From Hemicentrotus pulcherrimus (Eukaryota > Echinodermata > Echinoidea > Camarodonta > Strongylocentrotidae), in assembly GCA_003118195.1 (NCBI GenBank), contig BEXV01000132.1, positions 317,571 through 381,570 on the forward strand: a DNA stretch of 64,000 nt. The letters are read 5' to 3'. The notes under the pieces are model-generated. The model was not told the DNA's origin. It made no database searches and worked only from the letters and a program-made list of their open reading frames with translations. Of this stretch, positions 40,320-52,887 are shown in pieces. Made by a program: the position numbers and the translations under genes. Numbering within the stretch: position 1 is the stretch's first letter; every line of letters starts with the position of its first letter.

Positions 40320-40909
40320 CTGGATTAATTTATCTGAAGCTTCATGATTAGAGATTAACAATCTAATCCGAAACTATGATTTGTGAATAACAGGTAGTTG
40401 TTCATACCCATCAAATTTTAATTAAAGTCATATAGGGAATATCAATCCCATGTTGAACTATCGCATTTGTTGTTACCTATGTCCAAGTTAAATGTTCTAC
40501 TCTGTACCCATCTGTATCTTATTGATGTTTATAATGTGTAATCTTGTTCCGACATGCAAATGAAACAAATTTCCAATCATTGGACAATAAATATAAATAT
40601 GAATATGAATATGTTAACGTACACATTGAAATGACAGGTAGTTGTTTACACTCGTCTGACTTAATTGCAAGCTTCATAGAGATTATCCATCCCATGTGAA
40701 AGGTCATTTTGATATAAACAGATTATTTACAGGTTATTTACACTTTAATTTCATTGCATGGTTAATGATTATCAATCTCATGTGAAGGGGTACATTGGCT
40801 ATAACAGGTCGCTGATCATCCTCATCTTACTTCATTGCAATCTTAACACTGATTATAACTCTGATGTGAAAGTGCACATTGGGTATAACATATAGTTGTT
40901 CGCACTTAC
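40320..40909. repeat. Tandem array of about 85-bp units abutting the exon D splice donor
   Basis: Units share AACAGGTAGTTGTT, then a C-A-C-T/C-rich segment, ATTGCAA, GATTATCAATC and CCATGTGAA. The CCATGTGAA-type core recurs at about 40447, 40691, 40777 and 40861, spacings of 244, 86 and 84 bp. A partial first unit starts near 40320. The 244-bp spacing equals one unit plus the 160-bp insert at 40461-40620. The last, partial unit ends in GTTCGCACTTAC, which is the reverse complement of exon D's donor GTAAGTGCG. Confidence 0.75.
40461..40620 (+). mobile_element. Retroposon-like insert in the tandem array
   Basis: About 160 bp unrelated to the surrounding 85-bp units. It ends in GGACAATAAA and a run of (AATATG)-type hexamers, the form of a LINE/SINE 3' tail. 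Flanking GCATT/ACATT bases may be a degenerate target duplication. The stretch near 3405-3452 (AAATGAAATAAACATGAATA) has a similar tail. No open frame or tRNA-like head was seen. Confidence 0.4.
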
Positions 40910-41008
40910 CTCCCTGAATGTACACTGTGGGTTGAAAGCATTGGTTCCACATGCAAACACCTGATTCTTGCGCACGAGCAAAACCCGGATGTAGTTGCAG
41001 CAGTCTTC
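40910..41008 (-). CDS. sema5: Semaphorin exon D: NYIRV and CGTNAF..C motifs
   Basis: A 99-nt, 33-codon exon, phase 0 at both ends. It encodes EDCCNYIRVLLVRKNQVFAC and then GTNAFNPQCTFRE. NYIRVL and CGTNAF.P.C are hallmark semaphorin motifs; the two cysteines flanking GTNAFNPQ are known to form a disulfide in the family. An unusual point is the second Cys in EDCC, where most semaphorins have Gln, Glu or Arg. The donor is GAG|GTAAGTGCG, and the intron sequence starting at that donor is the last unit of an 85-bp tandem array (40320-40909). The acceptor is TCCCCTTACAG. Confidence 0.96.
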
Positions 41009-41460
41009 CTGTAAGGGGAGAAAAAAAGGTGTGTGGAATAGAAACAGTTAGGATGTCATATTTCCATTTCACAGTCTGGTGCTTCAAAGGCAATGAGTGA
41101 AGGGGGGAAAACCCCAGTCTCTGATGCAAGGGAGTGAGGTAGGAAGAGAGGGTCTACAATGTTACCAACTTTCTCCTAAGTTGGCCTACCCAATGTAAGT
41201 TACCTTGTCACGTTTCCCTGCATCAATTCTGTGCCCATATATGATACTGTCTTATTCTAATTCACAAAAAATGTCTGGAAATATCAAAATGATATTGGCA
41301 ATCAACTACCCAATTATCAAATACTGATAATCAGGACTAGATTAAATGAAGATTCATGTGCAGATCCTAGTAAATCGAAATGGATTAACCAAGGAAATCT
41401 TGATGAGATTGTAAAGAAGTTTAATCAATCCTACAACCACAACATACTCTATGTAATAAT

Positions 41461-41529
41461 ATTATCTGTTGAGAACTAAAAAGAGGTTACCTTGCCTGTA
41501 TAAATGTCTTTCTGGCTGTAAACAGATCA
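41461..41529. repeat. Foldback repeat copy 11
   Basis: A shortened copy. The left arm TATCTGTTGAGAACTAAAAA faces the right arm GTCTTTCTGGCTGTAAACAG, with a reduced loop. Confidence 0.7.
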
Positions 41530-42435
41530 CATATGTTCCAAAGTGTCAAATCTTTGGCAACAATCCCAATACATTCACGCATGGACTACAGAAGGTTGAG
41601 GGAGTGAGGGGCAATCAAATGGTTGATCAAAAGATTTTGTCTCAAATATGACCTTATAAAGATCTGAAACATTTAATTATTAGTGAGTGAATGTAACATG
41701 GAACATGGTCTGTAAGAATGAAGGACCTGTCAACAAGCAAATCCCCCTTTCATTGCGATTTCCTCCTGATTGTTCATGTTTCCCACCATTGTTAGATCTA
41801 TTATCACAATGCCACTTTCACCTTTGGTCGTGAGTGATGTCCAATAAAGCTACTGTTTCGCTCCCCTTTCTCTTTAGCAGTGACATTCTTACAAACCGGC
41901 AACGGGACGGGAATTACTGGAGCAAGAAAGAGTCTTTTTCGTATGGAGGAATCCCAAAGCAGACGATAGATGGAAGGAGCAGAAATTAGCTCGGTTTCTC
42001 AAGCAAAGTGGCGTTGTGGGTGAGTGGGTATTGGCCAACGCAGGCATGGGCTCGAGGGAAATGTGCTGGAGCTGGCGAATAAATCAAATAAACTGAAGCA
42101 TAATGCTTTCTCTGGCATGAATGGTTGCTATGGATTTTGTTTAAAGTTGTTTGAGCTTGAGGATCATTGAAAAGTCCAGGATAGAGAGAGAGAGAGTGTG
42201 TCTAAGATATAGGGTAGGCTTAGCATCTCAACGAAAGTGAACGGACAAAGGCATTGTTCTGTAACCTTCCTGAATCAGGGAAACATAATGACTTGTTTCA
42301 AACAATTACCTCAAATGGAGGACTTCAATTCAAAAGTGTGTTCATGTTGGTCACAAAGTGCAAACTATCTGTGACAGAAGAAACTATATAAGTGTGGACT
42401 GTTTTCAATGTTTTTGATTAAATAATGCGCTTGAA

Positions 42436-42544
42436 TTCTCAATGAAATCCAAGAACTTAAACATCGTAACTTTTGTTGCTAGTAAGTGTATTCTTAATGT
42501 AATCCAAGAACTAGCATCTTAACTTTTGTTGCTAGTAATTATAC
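42436..42544. repeat. 55-bp tandem duplication
   Basis: Two adjacent units (42436-42490 and 42491-42544) share ATCCAAGAAC and CTTTTGTTGCTAGTAA, with a few substitutions and small deletions between them. Confidence 0.8.
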
Positions 42545-42859
42545 TCTGTCAAAGACACCTCATTTTCATATGAAACATATCAACATAGGGTTTTGACCGA
42601 AGAACACTGGTTTATGGTATCAAATGATCAAAAGCACATAGACACAGTCAAGTATTTAACAACAAATTCAAACATTCTCCTCATTTTCTTGAATCTACTT
42701 TTCTATTCTCTCCTCACTCAAGTGTCCAAAATGTTCTCAGGTGTTCTGTATATATCATTGTGATTCATGCCTAACTGACAAGCGCATCTTTTCTCTTGTC
42801 TATTTTGGGTTTGAATTCATAAATATTGGACTGCGGCCTACTTAATGCCATCCTTCAAG

Positions 42860-43014
42860 AACTAAGTGAGGTAGAGACAGGTAGAGAAGATGGAGAGATA
42901 TAGAGAGGGGTGGAGAAAGTTAGAGAAAGAAGAAGAGAAAGAGAGAAATGGAGAAAGAGCGGAAAAGGAGGTGAGAAGAGAGAGGGGTTGCATAAGTGAT
43001 AAAGAGAGAGAGCT

Positions 43015-43051
<37 letters not shown>

Positions 43052-43088
43052 TAGAACAAAGAAAGTGGGAAATAGAGAAAGGGATATT

Positions 43089-43131
<43 letters not shown>

Positions 43132-43145
43132 CGAGCGAGGGGGGA
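42860..43145. repeat. Purine-rich domain with two (GA)n runs
   Basis: About 285 bp of A/G-rich plus strand with GA runs near 43020-43050 and 43095-43130. Confidence 0.9.
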
Positions 43146-45615
43146 GCAAGCAGGGTAGAGATATGAAAAGACCAGACCATTCAGGCAGATTGCATGTAAT
43201 ACAGCCAACATTTTCAAACATTTTGTCATCATGACATCCTCCCCGTAGCTCGCTCTCCTCCAGCTATTATTCTTTCATTTGAAGAAACGGTTCAGTTTCA
43301 CCCTTGGTATATACCGGGGCATGGTGTCACATCATCTCGTTTGATTAAACCCTGTCAGGTTCTCAACTGAAACTTCCTTATATGGCAGCAAGCAGAGGCA
43401 AATAGGAACATTAGATGGTACAGGGGGGGGGGGGTATAGGCATCCCCTTCTCCCTTGGCCCTCTTCCCCGCTCTATTCACCGAGAAACCGACTAACTTCT
43501 CGGCGATTTAATATTCAATGTTGCGAAATAGAAATGTTGCAAATGAATGTATCTCTACATCTCAACATTTGCATTTCAAATGTGTACCCTGGTCGCAGAG
43601 CTTGTGTCTCTGTTTGGCTATCCTATTACGTCTGATGGATATTTGGCTCCTAATTTCACGAGATGCTGCAGGAAATGTATCAGTGGAGCAAGACATGCAT
43701 GCATCAGATGTTGCCATGGAAATGAGGACATTTGCTGGAGGTATAGAAGAGGAGATTGGTATCAAATGAGACAAATTACAAGAGAAGTTTGGCTTGGAGC
43801 ACATACGTGTAAGAATGAGAAGAAGAGATGTGTGCAATCATGAGATGGAATAATATAAAATAGCAAAATTAAAGGATAGGGAAAGATATCAGAATGATGG
43901 AAAGGGCAAAAAAGAAAGAAAAACTTAGAGGGGGAGGGGGAGAGAGAGCTAGAGGAGGGAGAGGGTGAGGTTGGGAAAGGGAGAAGCTTTCTATAGCTAA
44001 ATCCATACTGATTTCAAGGACTATCTACATGGAAAATGGAAAACATGAGCAAAGTAATCTCTATCTTGGGGAAAATCAAGATTGGAAAGCAGTGAATAAG
44101 TATTCCTAAACAAATGGTGCAGCAAGATAAATATAATCTTCACCATCAACTACTAGACACGAGCTCAGGAAAGAAAAGGCAGCCCTTTCAGGAAAACAAG
44201 GCAGGCATTTGACGTCATTGTTTGATGTGCAAAGCTGTAGGACCTAATGATGAATGAAATTCATGAAAATCGGTCCGGAGCCCATTTGCACTTAAATAGA
44301 TTTGGACTGTCAAGTCTATTTTGATTGTGATTTTCCTCCTCCCCTTCAAAATACTAGCTGCAAGATTCCCTTGCTTCCCATCTGATTTCTGAAGATTCAA
44401 CATTTATTAGATTTTTCCCAATCGTTTCCATGTTATCCTTCAACACATCACCATAGCACATTGATTCAGAGTAACGATGAATAGTGAGGTGATTTTACAT
44501 CAACTCTGGTGATCATTACAGACAATGGCAAATATTAGGGAAAGGGCAATTATTCCCATAAAGCCACTATAAAACCATTGACAAAGAATGAAATCCATTA
44601 TGATATGTATATACCTGGTTGATGATTCATTGCCATTCATTAACCAGTAGAAATTTGATGACATCATAAAAACCAAGTCATGTACATCCTTTCATTCAGT
44701 TTCTGATGAATACAAAGCCAGGTCGAGGTGTAGAACTTATACATGAACCACGAAGGGCATCCCTAAATTAGCCAAATGGCAGCCGATCGAGGTATGTGTG
44801 CTGTAGAGTGCGCTCATCGCCCCATCATTCCAAATCACTTATGAAATTAACCATCTCCTTTCGCCACTGGAATTAGCCGGCATTAAACATCACGGATGGT
44901 AAAAGTGCATCGACAATGGCCATGGATACCATCGATGCACAATTATGTTCATCGCTTTCGCATGGCATAGGGTATGACTGTATGATTGCACCTAGAAATT
45001 AACCGCAATTTGATCGCCAATGTAAATCCCTTTGATTCACCAGGAGTGATTCATACCACAGACTTTGAAGAGACTGCTAGAGTTGGTATACTCTTCAATG
45101 AAATCATAAGATATAATAATGCTGAAAAGTTTGCCTTGTGTTAAGCCAAAAAATATTGCATAACCAGCCTGAAATACTAGGTCTGCGATTTAAGACTAGA
45201 CCTTAGAGGCGCAGCTTTGTAATCGATAACAAAATCTTCAAGTTTATGAAAAATTGTTCGAGTAATCAAAAAAAAGTGCAATGAATAAAATAAATAGGAA
45301 GGAAGCCTATAAATACTATACATAAATAGGAGAGTTGGAAATTACAAAATAATAATTCAATAGGTACAAAAATCTCTCTCTTCTTTCCCACATCGCATTA
45401 ACCAGCAGCGATTGAGGATCTTTTCCTTTACATTGCCTCTCATGATGATTGAAGAGTATGATGGGAAATGCCTCTGACTTCACACTCACAAGACCAAGTT
45501 CTTGTCCTGTGGTGCAACGTCTATCTTTAGTTTCCTGCTTCCATTCAACATTCATGAAACTTTCCACAGCATGCCTGGATGGATGGATGATATCTCTACA
45601 CAACCATGTATATTT

Positions 45616-45700
45616 CATCTCATATGCCCAGAGTCAGAAGGGGGCTATTGCCCATCTCATTCAACACAGAGTTAATGCCCTTCTGCGTCTGAACTATGCT
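45616..45700. repeat. Foldback repeat copy 12
   Basis: The right arm ACACAGAGTTAATGCCCTTC is intact. The left arm CATATGCCCAGAGTCAGAAG is partly diverged. Confidence 0.7.
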
Positions 45701-47461
45701 GTCCTCATCGTCACGTCTTGTATTTTTGCTGAGATTCTAACCAAGTGTGATACGAAACACAAGGTTTCGCTGTGTACATGGTGTCAAATATCTCGGTGTG
45801 GTTGGGACACGATTTAATATCTGACAAGGGGACAGCAAAATCTGCAATTCAACTATTTGCTTTGAAAGGCAACATTTTCGTTGCTCACGCAGTTAAGATG
45901 CCTCAACATATTTAGAACACAGACTGAGCGAGGCTATGACACCACTTACCGACACACCAAATTTTCATGATTTAAATGATGCATGGGAATCACGGAAAAA
46001 CTCTATCACCTGAACATGGCCTAGATCTTGGGTATTTTTCCAGCTAAAAGAAACACTGTTCATAGAGAAGAGAGTATTTTTTCTTTCAAGCTGCATTAGC
46101 ACAATGACCTTTTCCATGTATGAGAATACGTGACTTTTGAGTTTTAAAAATCTCACGAACACAAGTGAAAGACAATTTCCCATATGAAATTACTTTCTCC
46201 AATTACAATTAATTTTTGAGGAACAGTCACTCATCATAAAGAGTATTATCAAGACTCAAATTATAATTATACCCTTCAATATGTCTATCTTAAGAATACA
46301 AACATAATATCTCACAGTGCCACTTTTCTCTATGTAAAGTCTCTGATGTACTGCAGTTGTATTACATTAATACTGTGGTATAGAGTTTTAAAAGGGGGGA
46401 AAAAGAAACAAAGTCGCAGACAAAGGTTTAGTCGTGTGGGTACATGACAACGCCCACATCAAAAATATTTCAGTGGATAGATGGGAAATGTGTGAAAATT
46501 CCTTTAAAATATGTTCGGCACTTTGTTCACGTCTATGGAAAACATGCCATTGAAGAGCTCATTGGCTTCGTGAAAAATTCATGGACGACAGTTGGTTGAC
46601 ACCTCGCTCCTCGTTCTACACCGACGAAATGTAGATTGCTGCTCAAAGGGGCAAATCAGAGGCTGGTGATAGGTGTAAACTCATACTCAATACTGAATCT
46701 ATTGGCCTACAGGATCATCTCTACTGTATTCCATTAACTTTGAATGAAGGAGTATGTTATCCTGTGTTACAACAAGGAACAGGATGGTATTCATATCACA
46801 TTAGCTGCTTTTAAATCTACTGCGTTTTCTTGATTTAATTCACCTCATCATTTCCAAAACTAGGGTCACGGTTGTTTCTTTGCTTTCTTATTTGAGAAAA
46901 ATATATTTGCACAAATTTTCCAGGGAAAATTCATGAGCTTTTAATGGTTGAGATGAAATTTCATATCTTTCTGTTCTTTTATAGTCTCGTTTTGTTTATG
47001 TGCAACCTTGCACTCATAGTACAAGTGGCAATTGAATGCACTTTTGTTCAATTCATCCAAAATCACTTCCACTTTGCATGGAGGCGTTCAAATTTAAATC
47101 ACATCTGAAGTACAATCAATGTCGTAAGCTGTCACTTCACACTATTTTTCACAATTCTCACTGGGGTAAACTCTTATTTGACTGACCCCAGCTCTGCTAA
47201 AGAGCAACATTCTCGTCACTCAACTGGAACATTATGTAGATAGCATTAAACTTGACATTTACGGCAAATTGCTCCGCAGAAGTATTCGAGAGATTATCTC
47301 TGATTGGTCTGCTCGATCATGAATGTTTGAGAATGTTAGGAGAGAGAAGGATCAGGTGGCTTCTTTAATGACCATTATGGAGCCAGAAGAGGGGGTATGT
47401 GTCAGATACCAAGGGGAACCAAGATGGGGGTGGGATGATGTGATGAGGAGGTATGCGTGAG

Positions 47462-47512
47462 AAAAGGATGAGGGATAAGGATGAGGGAAAAGGATGAGGG
47501 ACAAGAAAAGAG
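47462..47512. repeat. AAGGATGAGGGA-type tandem repeat
   Basis: About four imperfect units of AAGGATGAGGGA or ATAAGGATGAGGG in a purine-only stretch. Confidence 0.75.
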
Positions 47513-48451
47513 GAAGAGGCAAGAAAATTGAAATGAATATGGAATCAAAGTGGATGGTGCGATTAGGAACTGAACAGACACAAGTGAGATAGCAAACAGA
47601 CTAAAAGAGCGGTGAAAAAAAAATACATGGAAGTTAAATAGCTGAGAATAAAGGTTGAGAGAAGGAAAATAAGCTGGACTAAATAAGGATGTTAAAAACT
47701 GAGAAGTGAGTGGGAAGCATACATATAAAAGGGTCTACTGGAAGCATAACTTTGGGATCAAATGACAGAAGAAAAATAGAGAAAAAGTTACAGATATAAA
47801 AAAATACTTTAAACTCTGTCAAGAAAGGAATTCTTTGTGGATGAATAAGCATGCGTATATAAACGTAGGATAGAAATAACTAGATGTTTTTTAAAGGAAG
47901 AAACTTTAAAAAGATGCGTGTATAAAGTGCATTAACAAAAAATTAGGGGCGAAAAGAAATTAAATCCTGTAATGAGTAAATTTCTCCACTCCTAATTCGA
48001 TAACTCTCCTACCATGGCTATAAGATAATCACATTATGTAATAAAGACCGTGTAAGCTATCCCCACCTGTTTGATGATTTCCAGAATACCTTGTAAGAGA
48101 TTGTCCAAGAACGAATTTCTTGATGTATCAGGGATTAGATAGTAACTTAATTACTCAAACACTCTGGAATATCATGTTTACATGTATCTGAAGGAATCGG
48201 AAATGTATCTTGGAATGAAATTGGTTTGAAATTTGATTACAGTTGCAGTACTGTGTACACCAGCTCAAGACAACTAATTTCATAAGAGATGATCGCAGGA
48301 GATCGAAATACATACATGTCCCAAGAAAAAATGTGTGAAAATACTTTTTAAAGAAAAGTAACCAAATTGGACGGTGGAAACCGAAGGATGCTTTTCAGCC
48401 CTTGTAAATGGAAAATGCCTATATTCACTACAAAGCATAGTGCACCTCCTT

Positions 48452-48514
48452 GGGGGGGGGGGGGGGGGNNNNNNNNNNNNNNNNNNNNNNNNNNNNNGGG
48501 GGGGGGGGGGGGGG
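48452..48514. other. Poly-G tracts flanking a 29-N assembly gap
   Basis: Seventeen G, then N at 48469-48497, then seventeen G. Single N characters in homopolymer runs at 3384, 26147 and 36371 are the same kind of unresolved base. The N at 12178 is in ordinary sequence. Confidence 0.95.
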
Positions 48515-48716
48515 CTCTTGATTTCTTGAATAAGTGCCAGTTCATTGCTTGACATATAGGATACTTCTCTTAATGATTACACATGAATGATATCATCTCT
48601 CATATCAATCATCCTCATCACACTCCATTTTCAAATCATCGTCTTCCTATACTGGTTATCACGTAGCGATAAGAAAGGAACGTTTATGAAAGCAAAACTA
48701 AGATGCTATTCAGGAG

Positions 48717-48788
48717 GCACGTCTTGCATGAACAAGACGTGCTCATCTACGTAACGTGTCAGCGTTAATGACGATGCTTGTGACACGT
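48717..48788. other. Two adjacent hairpins
   Basis: The first is a perfect 10-bp stem, GCACGTCTTG and CAAGACGTGC, with a 6-nt loop (48717-48742). The second has 8-bp arms ACGTGTCA and TGACACGT at 48754-48761 and 48781-48788. Both are CpG-containing in an AT-rich background. Confidence 0.75.
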
Positions 48789-50618
48789 CGAGGGCAGCAG
48801 AACAAGTCAGCGTGCCTGCACATGACAATGTTGATTTCCTGTTAGTTAGGCCTACAAGTATGCCTCACGCTATCAAAACGACCCCTCTAATTTAAATTCT
48901 CAAAGTATGACTGATTCATCAAGTTTGTGTATATTTTGTATGCACATTCATTCATTAAGTTGAATTCACCCATAATGCTACGTCACAGTTATACCATGTA
49001 CTTCTGCCCTCCACCCTGATTTTTCAAATACAGTGGATTAGGTGTTTCCAACTTTCTACCACCCCCTCTACCTTTACTTTTCTACTACACCATTCAACCC
49101 TAAGGTTTGTAGATTTAATACACCTGAAGTTTAATCATTTAAAACTTTTTTTCATTTAAATTACAGCCACAGAAACTAACATTAAAATACAAGACACATG
49201 TATAGGAGCTATTTTCCAGTATATTCTCACTGTTTCTCTGCAAATTTGCTTCTACAAATACAATATATGTTCATCCTGCGATGATTGCTTGGCCAATTTT
49301 GTACTCAACCTTGTAATAACCATCTCCTCATTTCTACAGATCCCAAATGGAATGCTCCTTGGTCCGGTCCATATTCTTAATGAGGAAATGGTCAAGGGGA
49401 AACTGGACATTGATGCCCTTTTCTCTTCAGAACCTTTCCGTCTCTCTTTACACATGGGTCAAATAATTCATATCCTAACTTTGAAATTGAATCCATAAAT
49501 CCATAAAACTCAATTAGCGCATCCCACCTTAATGTGTCATCATTCAAGGACTTTTCATTTACTATCCGATATATCTCAATATTTTTCTCATGATTCCAAC
49601 CCAGAAGTGGGATATAATTAGCAGGATTTCAGACATGCCTGGACGGGATAACTCTTTAAATATGTGACATCTAAATCTTGATCAAAACTGCAATCTAATT
49701 AGATGACTCACGAAGCCTAGATCACTTGAGAAGTGATTTAGAGGAAAAACCCCAGTCAAAATCTCTACCCTGGGGATTTTTACAGTTAATGGGGGAGATA
49801 TGTAGCCTCAAAATGAAGGAAAAAACCAGGAGGAATTGCTTTATCAAGGTGCAAACGACATGCTATAACTGCACATGTATAGACCAGCTGACACTTAAAC
49901 ACAGACAATCATATAGGCCTGATTCAAGATTGCATTGTATTTTCTTCAAAATCTAATTTTGTGTGCACATATTCATTCGGGGAAAATTGTATTGGACCCC
50001 TGGATTCTGCTACTGCACTACTCATTCCCTATTCACTTTTTTTACAAATCATTTCTACCCTTTTCATCTCTTAATAATCAAAATGCTATTTCTTTGGTAG
50101 ATCTTATCTGGAAAATGACATACATGTCTCAGATTACATCAACCTACAAAAAAAAATAAAAAAATTGCAGTGTACCTGGTACAAACAATGACAACAATTA
50201 AGAAAAGTTTTGGCAAGGGGCAGGCCCTTCTGAATAACTCATGGGTGAATGAGATTATCAACAACAAATTGAACAAATTGACACGGTTGTCTGGTTTCGT
50301 TCTTTCGCCCTTGACGTAAAACTCCTCAAAATCACTCCTCAAGTCTGGAAGATGCTTTATCGCTTTCTTAACTCCCCTTCCTCAAAGTCTTGGCAATCGT
50401 ATGAGGGGGGAATCCCATTTCTGGATTACTTGTTCAGTTTCTCTTATTGGGGCTTGAAGGAATATCTGAATCACGATGAGGTAACTCTCTCGGAGGTAGC
50501 AACGTACGTCTGAGGCCTTTCTCTAATGTCACTTCCTTACAGGTGATCCATCTGTTTGTTATTTCAATCTTTTGTCAAAATGAGAGCAGAGAAACTGGAG
50601 TAGGTATGAGAATGCCTT

Positions 50619-50789
50619 TGATTCAAAGAACCCGGTTGCACTCAAGAAGAGAGTGATTACGTGCTTATAGCTTATCTGCCATCAGCAGGAAGAGAGTTAG
50701 CGGCTGCACCTTCTGGCGGTGTCGAGAGGGTTTCCTCCAAACTCGTCACAACGCAATACTTCATGAACAAGCACAGGGAAAAGATGTAG
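50619..50789 (+). pseudogene. Possible hAT transposase C-terminal fossil
   Basis: A stop-to-stop plus-strand frame of about 57 codons contains LAAAPSGGVERVSSKLVTTQ followed by NKHREKM and a stop. hAT transposases carry a C-terminal dimerisation motif of the form P..S...ERVFS....... R..L/M, often close to the end of the protein. Here Phe is replaced by Ser in the ERVFS position. Upstream sequence shows no further recognisable transposase, so it would be a decayed fragment. A chance match is possible. Confidence 0.35.
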
Positions 50790-52887
50790 ACCCACGTATC
50801 AAGAACCATGTTAGAGATATTCTCTGATCTATTAAGGCAAGCTTGACAGTGAAACGTGACATTGGACTAAAGAAACATTTGCAGATGAATCATATTTATC
50901 AGTGATGCTGGGTAGTCCTAGAAGAAGTAAAAAAACTGAAACTGATAAGTCTTATTGCAATTATTGATATTCCACTACTTAAGCTCTGATTTCTCTCTGG
51001 CTCTTTGATGCTAACACCAAAATGACAACTAAACTATATTGTTAAACAACATCTTATAATTTAAAACTTAATCAGCTGCTCATGCTTCAGATTTACTGGC
51101 ATTTGGAAGTTAATCTATCACCCTCATCCTGCATTCTAAAAGATGTTGACAAGTTAGAATCACAGGCCAAAGGGCTAGTACTAGCATTATAAATATTAGA
51201 TCGGTATGAAAAAGTGGGGAAGATATTTAAAAGAAAGCCACATCCAAGTACTACCTCTTACAGAGGAACATTTGACTTGAAGCACCAGAGACAGAGACAG
51301 ATAGGTAAATATGAGAAGGGGAACCCAGATCTTTCTCCCTACAAAATGCTTGCTTAAAGAACAGACATGAGGACTGAGGGGCAAACTGTGGAAAACAGGT
51401 GTGCAAAAAATGAAACACCCTGCTACCTTTTCAGACCTTTGTATTCTCAAGTTGAACAAGAAGAAGGAGACAATTATAACCTTTACAGAAACAAATAAGT
51501 TGTACGAGAGATTCAACATTATACAGAGAAATTGTGAGAGGGACTCTACGTAAAAGAACGATGAGTTATAGATGTTACCTTGGGCTGAAACAACTAATGT
51601 CAAGTAGGCTCGTTTTTAATGACTTAAAGACCTGTTTCAAATGCCAAACTTATTTTCATAAACTTGAAGGGGTGCCTCAAGAAGCAGAGAAATGTTTATC
51701 TTCCATGAAAATTGCTTCTCAATATGGTACTAGCAAGCACCCGAAATCCACAGAGACATTGCAGCACTAGTTGTCATTTATTGAACAATATGGATGTCTA
51801 CACTTATGTTGATCAAACGAGGACAGGAAAAGGGCTTATTACTTTGACAAGGTAATGGATAATCCCTCTGTATCTAGATCCAATGGTAGATAGCTTGTGT
51901 TCCTTCATGTTTCCAAAGACACTTAATGTGACTTTACTTTACTAGAAGGTCAAGGTTAGAATGTAGAATTCATAGTACTTGCTTGGCTCTAAACTTGATG
52001 CATTTGTGAACGATAATACTTTTTCATTACCGAAAAAGCAAAGACCCTTTTTTTTTTGCTTCCTCAAAGAAGACTTTCACATAAATAAGGAGACCTAGAT
52101 GTGTCTCTTCTAGTTCTATTACTTGCTTGAAATCACAACATAGTGTTTGTGTGCGAATGAAATTGGAAAATATTGCCTTATCAGTCTTTTGCAAACTTCA
52201 TTTACAGAACAGCAAAGTGCATTCCACTTCTAGAAGCAAGAGGTACAAGGGAAAGTCAGATCATCTTGAAAGAGATGAAAAGCAACATTTCTGTCCATAT
52301 ATTACAGAAACCCCATTGATAGAATTTGAGGGATACAGACGGAAAAAATGAAGTGCTGAAATTTAGCAGAAATCTTAAACTATATTGGATTTGACAATCA
52401 TGATTTCATCTGTGAAGGGGGGGGGGGAGGAAAAAGGGAAATAGGATTGCGATGGGCGAGGAAGTGAATCCGCTCTGTTTGCGCAAATTTCAGAAGTGGA
52501 ACGGTTCAAGGGCATGAACCAGGTGTGTAGATGAAATTCTAGAAAGTGCCCTGAAGCCGACAAGAGCCCCACAAGGAATCGGTATAGGTTTGAAACACAA
52601 ACCCAGTTTCCTCTTTATCATAACCATGCCTTGCCGCTGAAGACGATGTGGTCAAAAACCAAGATAGGGCCTATATAACCTTGCACAAATTTGTTCATGA
52701 CCTAATACCATATAGGACGTTCACATGGATCTGGAACAAGCTTAAGACTTTTATCAAACCATTTATATTCAGATAAAATTTGCAAGCAGAACAAGCACCA
52801 TACACTAATTTTTTCAGTAAAAGAATAAAATCTTTGATAACATTTTTTGAAGGATTACTGCCTCTACACCAAACCAGTTTCTTGACC

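Larger units (their letters stand above)
28450..40909 (-). other. 12.5-kb intron between exons D and E
   Basis: Contains the pyrimidine-rich domain at 30379-31060, five foldback-repeat copies, a GA microsatellite (33033-33120), a thrombospondin-like exon candidate (33292-33359), a tRNA-like fragment (about 35025-35073), a poly-C run with N at 36371 and the 85-bp tandem array ending at the exon D donor. No independent gene was recognised. Confidence 0.75.

Noticed and set aside
45449..45817. 122-codon plus-strand open frame
   Set aside because: It runs through a foldback-repeat copy and has no family features.
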